Of a stretch of DNA of 36,683 nt, positions 8,684-16,642 are shown piece by piece; the first letter of the stretch is position 1; each line of letters begins with the position of its first letter. Under the pieces are notes generated by a model. That model saw only the letters and a list, made by a program, of their open reading frames with translations, was not told the DNA's origin and made no database searches. Source of the DNA: a bacterium (GTDB taxonomy: Bacteria > AUK180). Location of the stretch: assembly GCA_030622125.1 (NCBI GenBank), contig JAUXGM010000002.1, forward strand, positions 1 to 36,683, in the 5' to 3' direction. Made by a program: the position numbers and the translations under genes.

Positions 8684-9446
8684 TCGTTCCGACACCACCT
8701 GGAACGGGTGTGATACTACAATCAATATCCTCTAATAAATCCGTATTTACATCTCCTACGATCTTATTACCTAATTTATTAATACCGACATCAATGATAA
8801 ATTGATCGTCTCTGAAATATGATGGTCCGAAAAAATCAGCCTTTCCAATAGCACAAACAACAATATCTGCGGTTTTTGTTATTTGCGACAGCTCCAATGT
8901 TCTTGAATGGCATATTGTTACGGTGCAATTTTCGGATAAAAAAAGTGGAACAAGTGGTTTTCCAACACGAACAGATCGTCCTACAATAACAATATTCTTT
9001 CCTTCCAATTTTCCCTCGAAATATTTTTTTGCAATAACAAGAACGCTTTCTGCGGTTGCCGGCGCCAAAAGGGAGCTTCCGGCAAATAATTTACCAAAAT
9101 TATTTGTATTGATACAGTCAACATCCTTTTCTGCCGGTATTTTTTGCAAATATTCACTTTTCAGATCATTGGGATAAGGAGCAAGTGCAAGTATGCCATC
9201 GGATAATTTGATCTCATCCGAATCCAATAATGTCAAAAATTGTGAACTATTTGTATAGTTGAATATCTTTGCTTTGATATGAAATTGAACAGCTTTTTTT
9301 ATCAGGGATTCTGCGTAGTACTCCGCATCCCCGCCTTTTTCACCAAGAAATATGGCAAGCTTGATTTCGTTTTCATATTGTAATCTTTTTTGAATAATCT
9401 TTTCCCTCAGGATCTTACCAAGAGATTTTGTCTTATATATTTTCAT
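8628..9446 (-). CDS. folD: FolD-family methylenetetrahydrofolate dehydrogenase/cyclohydrolase (atypical cyclohydrolase residues)
   Basis: 'PAEKDVDC', 'IVIVGRSVRVGKPLVPLF', 'TPVPGGVGTITSYIIYKN'; ATG at 9446 (MKIYKT) preceded by GAGG; the ORF extends to 9518. Confidence 0.85.
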   Translation of the reverse strand: MKIYKTKSLGKILREKIIQKRLQYENEIKLAIFLGEKGGDAEYYAESLIKKAVQFHIKAKIFNYTNSSQFLTLLDSDEIKLSDGILALAPYPNDLKSEYLQKIPAEKDVDCINTNNFGKLFAGSSLLAPATAESVLVIAKKYFEGKLEGKNIVIVGRSVRVGKPLVPLFLSENCTVTICHSRTLELSQITKTADIVVCAIGKADFFGPSYFRDDQFIIDVGINKLGNKIVGDVNTDLLEDIDCSITPVPGGVGTITSYIIYKNLLYLLGQGL

Positions 9447-9465
9447 TGTCAACCTCAAATAATTT

Positions 9466-9494
9466 ATTATAACAATATTGAAATAATTTTTCAA
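9466..9494 (-). promoter_or_regulatory. Sigma70-like promoter for folD: TTGAAA-N17-TATAAT
   Basis: On the minus strand TTGAAA (9494-9489), 17 nt, TATAAT (9471-9466), then a 19-nt gap containing GAGG before ATG at 9446. Confidence 0.55.
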
Positions 9495-9526
9495 GTGTTT
9501 AAAAATAGTTTTTTGCAATTTTTTCC

Positions 9527-9560
9527 GTCATTCTGATTAAGTGAAACGATTGAAGAATCT
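9527..9560. repeat. Probable dispersed intergenic element 'GTCATTCTGATTAAGTGAAACGATTGAAGAATCT' with ATTCT/AGAAT ends
   Basis: Inverted terminal ATTCT...AGAAT in a non-coding mosaic region. Confidence 0.4.
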
Positions 9561-9637
9561 ATCTTTTGATTTTGCTTCTATTGTTTCTTTGTTTTCTGAA
9601 TTTGCAACTGGATTCCCTTGCTAACTGGGTTCACTCT

Positions 9638-9664
9638 TTTTCGCTTTGCGAAAAGGGGTGCCCC
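9638..9664. repeat. Two tandem short palindromes: TTTTCGC-ttt-GCGAAAA and GGGG-tg-CCCC
   Basis: Exact inverted repeats 9638-9644/9648-9654 and 9655-9658/9661-9664. Confidence 0.55.
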
Positions 9665-9723
9665 ACTTGACGCCGATGCTATTGTTTTTTTTGTTTTTGG
9701 AGTTTAATATTATTTTTCTTACC

Positions 9724-9751
9724 AACCTCTAACCTCCAACCTCTAACCTCT
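9724..9751. repeat. Heptamer tandem array: AACCTCT AACCTCC AACCTCT AACCTCT
   Basis: Four contiguous 7-nt units, one mismatch. Confidence 0.9.
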
Positions 9752-9758
9752 TTGATGA

Positions 9759-9801
9759 GGTATGTCCCTCTTTTATTAGTTACGGAATTTTTAATATTGT
9801 T
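9759..9801 (+). repeat. Dispersed intergenic box, copy A (TGTCCCTCTTTT...TACGGAATTT...AATATTGTT)
   Basis: Matches the reverse complement of 36541-36583 with a short spacer difference and a 2-nt indel. Confidence 0.75.
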
Positions 9802-9813
9802 TTCCGTATCAAT

Positions 9814-9839
9814 GGGTAGACACACAGGTCTACCCCTAC
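9814..9839 (-). repeat. REP-like palindrome, GTAG-flanked on the minus strand
   Basis: GGGTAGAC-acacag-GTCTACCC perfect 8-bp stem followed by CTAC (GTAG on the minus strand). Confidence 0.65.
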
Positions 9840-9863
9840 AAATAACTGGTGCTTTTGCATTTT

Positions 9864-9898
9864 AATTCTCAATTCTCAATTGTTAACTCTCAACTATT
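9864..9898. repeat. Heptamer tandem array: AATTCTC AATTCTC AATTGTT AACTCTC AACTATT
   Basis: Five contiguous degenerate 7-nt units. Confidence 0.85.
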
Positions 9899-10002
9899 TT
9901 GTACTCTGTGGTTAATATTTTTACTTAAATTCTGGATTCTTCTTGTGGGCAGTTGTCGTCATTCCAGGTGTAAATACCGAAAACAATAGGGACATCCCTT
10001 AA

Positions 10003-10037
10003 GAGTTGTGAGTTGCGAGTTATGAGTTTCGAGTTCA
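10003..10037. repeat. Heptamer tandem array: GAGTTGT GAGTTGC GAGTTAT GAGTTTC GAGTTCA
   Basis: Five contiguous degenerate 7-nt units. Confidence 0.88.
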
Positions 10038-10061
10038 AAAGAAAATCCTCCGCTAACAAGC

Positions 10062-10092
10062 GGGACATACTTCGGATATTCAGGTGTGTCCC
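10062..10092 (+). repeat. Hairpin box copy A: GGGACATACTT-cggatattc-AGGTGTGTCCC
   Basis: 11-bp stem including two T-G wobbles; related copy at 36656-36683 with a compensatory change. Confidence 0.75.
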
Positions 10093-10212
10093 AAGATAAA
10101 GAGTGTCCCGTCTAATGAAAGAAAATTCCCGTCATTTTAAATTTTGTATTATTAGGGGTTTAGAATTTCGCAAATGGTTCTTTTGGTATTTGCATTTTAA
10201 CATTAAAAATCC

Positions 10213-10218
10213 TATAAT
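10213..10218 (+). promoter_or_regulatory. -10 element TATAAT, 5 nt before the ATG at 10224
   Basis: CCTATAATTTACTATG; no Shine-Dalgarno. Confidence 0.5.
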
Positions 10219-10223
10219 TTACT

Positions 10224-12122
10224 ATGAAAAAAAAGAAATGGATCGTATTTACAATAATTGCAGTTATTTACTTGATAACCCTCCCCGGAACCGTTCAAAT
10301 AGGGGATTCCGCAGAATTGATAACAGCATCGCTGACAGATTCATTATCCCATCCCCCAGGTTATAATCTTTACCTTGTTCTGACAAGGACATTATCAATA
10401 CTGATTCCTATTGCAAATAAGGGCTTGCTCTTTAATTTTTTCTCCCTATTATTTACTCTGTTCGGTCTTTTATTTCTTTTGAAAACGGTAGAATTGCTTT
10501 TTAAAAAGGAGGAACTGCTATTCGCTGCGATCCCTATTTTCTTCATTGCCCCTTTTTGGGAAAATTCAACAGTGGCGGAGGTCTACCCCCTCTATTTCGC
10601 TTTACTTTCATTGGGATTTTATCTTTTTGTATCTATAATTAAAGGAAAAAAGAAATTTTTACCGCTTTATTTCTTTATTTCCGGACTTGGAATGATTGCT
10701 CATCAAATGTATATTTTCTTCTTTCTGCCGTCTTTTATTATACTACTTTTAAGGAAGGATCGTTTTAAAATTACATATTTATTGCTGTTATTATTTCCAT
10801 TTTTACTTCACCTTTATCCAATTTTCAGAGCGGAGCATGCTTCTACTTATGTTTGGTCAAGTCCGAATAATTTACGGAAATTTCTCTTTTATTTTTTCAG
10901 AGGACAGTATGAACCAATTTACGGGAATTTTCATCTTATTTTAGATAAAATGAGATATCTTTATAAAATTTTTATTGTAAATTGGGGAATTATTTTCACA
11001 CTGTTATTAACATTCTTTCTTCTATTTATTAAAAGAAAAAAGGATCAGATAATAAATTATACATTTATATTTTTCATTTTTTCCTTTCCATTTATAATTC
11101 TTTTAATACCGGCTGATTATACCTTTAGAAAGGTTGAAATCTTTTTTCAATATATTCCCTCTATTATTCCTTTTGGATTGATACTATTTATTTACCTTCT
11201 GGATCTTTTAAAAAGGAAGGTATATATAATAATTGTTTCATTTATCAGCATTCTTTTTTTTATTCTTTCCGGACCGAATATGCTATTTAGAGATAGTGGA
11301 TTTTATGAGAAATATGGATACGATCTTCTATCAAACCTTCCTAAAAATTCTACACTCATTGTTAAAGGTGATAATCCAACCTTTTCTACCGTCTATTTAA
11401 AATATGTTAAGCACCTTAGAGAAGATATTACAATAATTTCAAGAAATGATATATTAAAGCAATCTATAAAGTTAAAGAAAAATCCACAAAAAGAAATAGA
11501 ACTTTTTGACACTACCGAAAATATCTACTATTCATCTCTAACGGAGATAGATCATATCAATACTAATCTAATCCCTTGCAATCTTTATTATGCAAAGAAT
11601 GGAAGTGAATGTAAAAAAGTAAATATTACCTTAAAAAAATATTATTATGGAACTGCCCTTTCAGCCCTGATATCGACTTATTACTACTTCCTTTATTTAA
11701 GAAACGAAAAAAATGATCATCTGAAAGCCGCTATGAAATTTGGAAAGCATAATGCAGGACTTTTTTACAATCTCGGCTATTTTTCTTATAGAAAAGGTGC
11801 TTTTAAAGATGCGGTAAAATATACGGAACAGGGTTATAGGATAGAAAAAAATCCTTATGGCAGAATAAACCTATTCGGGATATATATTTTTTATTCTCAA
11901 ACACTTTTCAAAGATAAAAAATATCAAGAGGCACTGATCTGTATTGATAAAGCAGAGAAAATAATGGATAATCCCAGTATCTATTTTTACAGGGGAGTTA
12001 TCTATGACCGGATGGGGTATGTTGAAATGTCGAGAGAAAATCTTGAAAAATTTATTTCATCGGACTATCGGGATAATAAAAAAATGAAAGTAGCAAGGTC
12101 AATACTTGAAAATAAAGAATGA
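10224..12122 (+). CDS. DUF2723-type polytopic membrane protein (GT-C, O-mannosyltransferase-like) with C-terminal TPR
   Basis: 'GDSAELITASLTDSLSHPPGYNLYLVLTRTLSIL' signature; many TM helices; TPR-like 'GLFYNLGYFSYRKGAFKDAVKYTEQGYRIEKNPYGRINL'. Confidence 0.85.
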   Translation: MKKKKWIVFTIIAVIYLITLPGTVQIGDSAELITASLTDSLSHPPGYNLYLVLTRTLSILIPIANKGLLFNFFSLLFTLFGLLFLLKTVELLFKKEELLFAAIPIFFIAPFWENSTVAEVYPLYFALLSLGFYLFVSIIKGKKKFLPLYFFISGLGMIAHQMYIFFFLPSFIILLLRKDRFKITYLLLLLFPFLLHLYPIFRAEHASTYVWSSPNNLRKFLFYFFRGQYEPIYGNFHLILDKMRYLYKIFIVNWGIIFTLLLTFFLLFIKRKKDQIINYTFIFFIFSFPFIILLIPADYTFRKVEIFFQYIPSIIPFGLILFIYLLDLLKRKVYIIIVSFISILFFILSGPNMLFRDSGFYEKYGYDLLSNLPKNSTLIVKGDNPTFSTVYLKYVKHLREDITIISRNDILKQSIKLKKNPQKEIELFDTTENIYYSSLTEIDHINTNLIPCNLYYAKNGSECKKVNITLKKYYYGTALSALISTYYYFLYLRNEKNDHLKAAMKFGKHNAGLFYNLGYFSYRKGAFKDAVKYTEQGYRIEKNPYGRINLFGIYIFYSQTLFKDKKYQEALICIDKAEKIMDNPSIYFYRGVIYDRMGYVEMSRENLEKFISSDYRDNKKMKVARSILENKE

Positions 12123-13607
12123 TCCGTTTATCGTTTTTATCGGTTTTTTCTCTTTCAAGTAATCAAAATAAGGATAATATTTTCCACTTAGATTTGTTGC
12201 CGAGACCATAAGATAGTTGTTCCTATATTTAATGTTATTTATAGAGTTAGTAAATCTTTTTCCATAAGAGACCGAATATAAATTTTTACAATTAAAAAAT
12301 CGTGTTGGTTCATCCGTTCCGAAATAGGAAATAGTATAATTTCCAGGATGCCTTTTTGTCCATTTTTCTAAAAATTTTAACTCTTGTCCCCAATTAAGAT
12401 CACTGTCAACACTAATTCTGTATCGTTTGTTTACAGGAATTATTTCATTGAAATAAGAAAGTAAATTAGGAAGATCACGCACAACAAAGAGAAACATTAT
12501 GCCCAAAATGATATAAATTAAAATTTTGGATTTTAAAAATATTTTTTCTATTCCAGATAGCGCCCATATTAAAAAAATGGTATAACCGGGTAAAAGGTAT
12601 CTTATACCAAGTTGTTTTTTTGAGATTGCAAAAAGAAAAACATTCAAAAGAAGATATATTATTAAAGAACTGTTCTTTTTATTAAAGAATTTTCTGCCAA
12701 ATATAAAAAATGGAATATAGAAGATAGAGAGTTTGAAAAATAGATCAAAGATAAAAAGAGGGCTGCCCTGTTTAAAATTGTGTCCTAAAAAATAAAGTGA
12801 TTTCCCTTCTGATATCTGTTCCATCTGATAAAAAACTGATGAATAAAGATAATGCGGTTTAAATTGATAGGCTAAAAGTATCACAAAAAAACCGATTAAA
12901 ATTGAAATAAGTAGCGCTTTTAATTTATTTTTCAGCTTGAAAAATTGAATCAAAGAAAAGAGGTAAAGTGTAATTCCGGAGAACTTTGACATAAAGCCAA
13001 GGGTTGAAAATAAGATGAGAAGATAGAGTTTTTTTTCATCTCTCATCGGTTTGATAAATATGTAAATTGTTATTAGAGAAAAAAAGTATAACAGATAATC
13101 GCTATTTGCAATTGCAAAAGGGGTTATAAATATCGGTGTAATGGAAAAAAAGAATATACCGAGAACAGCTGTGGATCTCTTCTTAAAATAAACAATAAAA
13201 AGTTTAAAAAGAAAGATAAAAAACAGTATTCCGACAAGAAGAGACGGTAATCTGCCAAGTATTAAAATAGTATCGGAAGAAAATTTATTATGCAAAAAGA
13301 AATCATTTCCGATCTCCCAATCTCTTTTTTTAGAGTAATCAATTTCTCTTTTGCTGAATAAGGATAGGATAGATCCTGAAATATATTTTGAAAGCGGCGG
13401 ATGCCCTTCGTTGATATCAAGCCGACCGTCTTGTATATAAGAAACTCCTGCTGTAAGATGTAATGGCTCATCAAATGTAGCGGAATAATTAAATATCTGC
13501 AGTAATGTAAATAGCACGAAAACCAAAAAAATCAGAGAGATTACTATTTCTTTAGTCTTAAATTTGATTTTTGCTTTCAGTTTTTCCAATTTGTTATTCA
13601 TATTCAT
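12099..13607 (-). CDS. GT39-like (ArnT/PMT family) membrane glycosyltransferase
   Basis: 'SATFDEPLHLTAGVSYIQDGRLDINEGHPPLSKYI'; many TM helices; start set to ATG (MNMNNK) because the TTG at 13634 overlaps the likely -10. Confidence 0.8.
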   Translation of the reverse strand: MNMNNKLEKLKAKIKFKTKEIVISLIFLVFVLFTLLQIFNYSATFDEPLHLTAGVSYIQDGRLDINEGHPPLSKYISGSILSLFSKREIDYSKKRDWEIGNDFFLHNKFSSDTILILGRLPSLLVGILFFIFLFKLFIVYFKKRSTAVLGIFFFSITPIFITPFAIANSDYLLYFFSLITIYIFIKPMRDEKKLYLLILFSTLGFMSKFSGITLYLFSLIQFFKLKNKLKALLISILIGFFVILLAYQFKPHYLYSSVFYQMEQISEGKSLYFLGHNFKQGSPLFIFDLFFKLSIFYIPFFIFGRKFFNKKNSSLIIYLLLNVFLFAISKKQLGIRYLLPGYTIFLIWALSGIEKIFLKSKILIYIILGIMFLFVVRDLPNLLSYFNEIIPVNKRYRISVDSDLNWGQELKFLEKWTKRHPGNYTISYFGTDEPTRFFNCKNLYSVSYGKRFTNSINNIKYRNNYLMVSATNLSGKYYPYFDYLKEKKPIKTINGSFFIFKY

Positions 13608-13688
13608 TTTATCTATAATATGATAATCTATCAACAGGTTTTTGTCAAGAATTGTATTTGACTGATGACTGGTGCTTTTTCCGTATTC

Positions 13689-13720
13689 CCTTATTACCTT
13701 ATTTCCTTATTTCCGTGTTT
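13689..13720. repeat. Octamer tandem array: CCTTATTA CCTTATTT CCTTATTT CCGTGTTT
   Basis: Four 8-nt units running into the 3' end of the 13707-15236 CDS; preceded by GACTGAT GACTGGT at 13660-13673. Confidence 0.65.
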
Positions 13721-15236
13721 TCTGGTGTTCTCGCAATAATTGCTTAAACAATATTGGATTGGTTTTCTTTAAGATATTCATTTCTGAAAGAAAACTGTTT
13801 TTGTATGAAAAATTATTTTTCCCCTGGATCATTTTAACCATTTCTTTCATCGTCATCTCATAATTGTAAATATCACCGTTTTCCCTATAAATCATTGCTT
13901 CAAAAAGTTCCGGTCCAATATTATACCTGTTTTTTCTATACTTTTTGGAACGTTTTATCGTTTGAAAAGCTAAATTTTTCTTTCCGTTATTGTATTCTAT
14001 CTCGGCAATCTGGATGAACTTCCCCGTAAAACCATATTGATATGAAAACGGTTTCGGAATGATATGTAATAATAAAAAAAAGAGGGAAAAGATAAGAAAA
14101 TTTTTCTTATTTACTTTAAACAGAGATGTAAAAAGTATCGGAACGATAAGTAAAAGCAATTTATATCTCATTGAAAGGAAAAATGGGAGGATTGATATTA
14201 CCAAAAATAATTCAAGAAGGTAAAATTTGAGATGCCTTTTTCTTGCGTTTAAGAGTACAATAAAAAAGATTGAAAAAATAAATGCAAAACCCGGAAGAAA
14301 AAAGAGAAATTTCAGCCGATCCTTTATAAAATAATAGTTAAGATTAAGCGGTGGAGAGTATTCGGATATGGAAAGGTAAAATTTTTTCAAATAAAGAAAA
14401 AATCCTTTTATCGGATGGTAAAAAAGAAAATGGAGTCCTTTTTTAACAAAAAGATGACTTTTTAATTGGTTCAGATTCTCCATATCAGAGGAAAATCCTA
14501 TTATTGGAGTAAATCCGCCGTTACTTGCCTTATTGTTGCCTATAAAAAAGTTAATACCCCCTTGTGAAGAGGTAAGAACGAATCTCTTTTCTATGATAAG
14601 ATTTTTTAAAAAAAAGGGAAAAATTATAATTATTATTCCTAATAGTAACGGTAAGAACCGCTTTTTTCGCAGGATTAAATAAAGAATATAGAGAAATATT
14701 ACGATCAAAAGATTTCCCCGTCCGAGAAAAGAAAGACCCAGGAAAATACCTCCTAATAATGGCTTTCTCTCATTATATAATAAAAATAACAAAAAAAATG
14801 TAATAACAATGATCTCAGGGAGCGGGTAATTTGAGTAAATGATAAATGGAACTGATAATGCATATATTAAAGCCGGAATGATAGGTTTTCCTTTTTCAAA
14901 ATTCTTTTTTGAAATAGAAAAAATAAGATAGATATTCAAAAGATCAAGTCCTATCAAAAAAACTTTTGCGATAATAGAAGCATCAGAAAATAGCGAAAAC
15001 GGAAGACAGAATAGAACACCTAACGGATTTACATAAATCGGAAATTGAAATGAGCGTGCATATTCTATATAATATCTTACATCTAAAGAAGCGGAATAGT
15101 TCCAAAAATAGGGCAGTTTTTTACTAACAATAAAAAAAAGTGCCCTTAAAATGAATCCCAAAAGTAATACTGATATTATCTCATAGCGGGATTTTGAAAG
15201 AGTGTGTATCCATTTTTTTGATAGATTTTTTTCCAA
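13707..15236 (-). CDS. Polytopic membrane protein, GT-C-like glycosyltransferase
   Basis: Multi-TM ORF, 'SASLDVRYYIEYARSFQFPIYVNPLGVLFCLP'; overlaps the upstream gene by 61 nt. Confidence 0.7.
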   Translation of the reverse strand: MEKNLSKKWIHTLSKSRYEIISVLLLGFILRALFFIVSKKLPYFWNYSASLDVRYYIEYARSFQFPIYVNPLGVLFCLPFSLFSDASIIAKVFLIGLDLLNIYLIFSISKKNFEKGKPIIPALIYALSVPFIIYSNYPLPEIIVITFFLLFLLYNERKPLLGGIFLGLSFLGRGNLLIVIFLYILYLILRKKRFLPLLLGIIIIIFPFFLKNLIIEKRFVLTSSQGGINFFIGNNKASNGGFTPIIGFSSDMENLNQLKSHLFVKKGLHFLFYHPIKGFFLYLKKFYLSISEYSPPLNLNYYFIKDRLKFLFFLPGFAFIFSIFFIVLLNARKRHLKFYLLELFLVISILPFFLSMRYKLLLLIVPILFTSLFKVNKKNFLIFSLFFLLLHIIPKPFSYQYGFTGKFIQIAEIEYNNGKKNLAFQTIKRSKKYRKNRYNIGPELFEAMIYRENGDIYNYEMTMKEMVKMIQGKNNFSYKNSFLSEMNILKKTNPILFKQLLREHQKTRK

Positions 15237-16642
15237 TTTCCAAACTCCAATCGGCTTTTAACCGATGTAAATACTGATTTCGCGGAAGGATTATCCAATA
15301 GGTAATCTTTGATAAATAAAAATTTTGTTTTCATTAAAAGATTGGAATTTTTTTCTTCCGATACAAATGTATTTATACTGATTACATTCCCTTTTATAAG
15401 TCCGTATATACTGGGGTCCGTAATAACAACTTGATCTACGATCCTCTCATTTATAAAATCGGCGATCTCTGCAAGAAAATAGTTCGGATTGTAAAAAAGA
15501 ATTATCGAATCAAATCTTTTTTTCTCCCTCCACGATGAAAGACTCAGAAATTTACTTGGATGTGTTTTAAGCAGCAACTTTAAAAAATCGTCAAACAGTA
15601 AATATTTATATCCGGCACTTTTTCCATTTTCAATCACACTATCGAATTCCTTCCAATTATCTTTCTTTAAAAAAGCAAGTTCTCTGGAAATTATAGTTGG
15701 TTCCTTTAATTCCGGCAGATCTTTGATATCTTGAAAATTAACTGATGGAAACGGCAATTTGATGTACCTTCTTTTTGAGTAATCGAATTGATATTTGAGA
15801 TGAAAATTATTAACAAAACCACCGACAAGATTAAATACGGCAAGGACCAAGAAAAGACAGTAAACCCATTTTTTATGATCGAATCTATAAAAACCGTAAA
15901 GTAAAATGAAAAATGAGAGAGAAAAAGGCAGTTCATAAGAATTATTAAGAAAAAACAATATAAATGAGAGTAAAAACAAAATTAAAAGTGATTTCAAATT
16001 TTTGTTCTCAATGAATATTAAAATAAACAAAAGCGGAATAAATATCCCCGTTAGATAAAGTGACTGTAATTTTAATAATGAAAGATCAAAAAAAAGATTC
16101 TTATAAAATATTCCGATAAATACTATATTTAATCCTGCACCGATAATCTTATATATTTTGTTTGCTCTTATAAATAGCAAAAAAAATGGTAAAAATGGAG
16201 AAATGAATGGAGAGAAAACAGCTATAATTCCCCGCACATATTTATTTTTAATAATATCAAAAAGAAAAAAGAAAAGGATACCCAGATGAACAGGGGAGAA
16301 GACCTTTATATACTGATTGATCTGAGGGATTGAAAGGATCACGGCAAGAAAAATAAGTGGTTTTACAGGGTTTTTCTTTTTAAAATACAACAAAAAAAAG
16401 ATGGCAATCAATGATAAAAGTGATAATATTCTCAGCGAATAGAATGAAAAGAAGATCGCGAATAATTTTACCAAAAGAAAATAGAAAAAAGAAAAAGGAA
16501 AAGCAATTTTAAATGAAATGGAAAGAGAAACTCCTTCGGTTGGTGTTATTCCCGGATGTGAAAACCAAAAGATAAGATGAAATATAATCATTAATAAAGA
16601 TAAAGCGATCGCAATTTTTTCTATTATTTGTTTTTTATCCAT
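15176..16642 (-). CDS. Polytopic membrane protein, possible GT-C fold
   Basis: Multi-TM N-terminal half plus soluble C-terminal region; overlaps neighbours. Confidence 0.6.
   Translation of the reverse strand: MDKKQIIEKIAIALSLLMIIFHLIFWFSHPGITPTEGVSLSISFKIAFPFSFFYFLLVKLFAIFFSFYSLRILSLLSLIAIFFLLYFKKKNPVKPLIFLAVILSIPQINQYIKVFSPVHLGILFFFLFDIIKNKYVRGIIAVFSPFISPFLPFFLLFIRANKIYKIIGAGLNIVFIGIFYKNLFFDLSLLKLQSLYLTGIFIPLLFILIFIENKNLKSLLILFLLSFILFFLNNSYELPFSLSFFILLYGFYRFDHKKWVYCLFLVLAVFNLVGGFVNNFHLKYQFDYSKRRYIKLPFPSVNFQDIKDLPELKEPTIISRELAFLKKDNWKEFDSVIENGKSAGYKYLLFDDFLKLLLKTHPSKFLSLSSWREKKRFDSIILFYNPNYFLAEIADFINERIVDQVVITDPSIYGLIKGNVISINTFVSEEKNSNLLMKTKFLFIKDYLLDNPSAKSVFTSVKSRLEFGNWKKIYQKNGYTLFQNPAMR

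Noticed and set aside
9724-10037. CRISPR array
   Set aside because: Repeats are contiguous 7-mers without unique spacers of constant length, and no cas genes are nearby.
10103-10366. 87-aa plus-strand ORF before the DUF2723 gene
   Set aside because: Runs from the repeat zone into the DUF2723 CDS in another frame; no RBS or protein-like composition.
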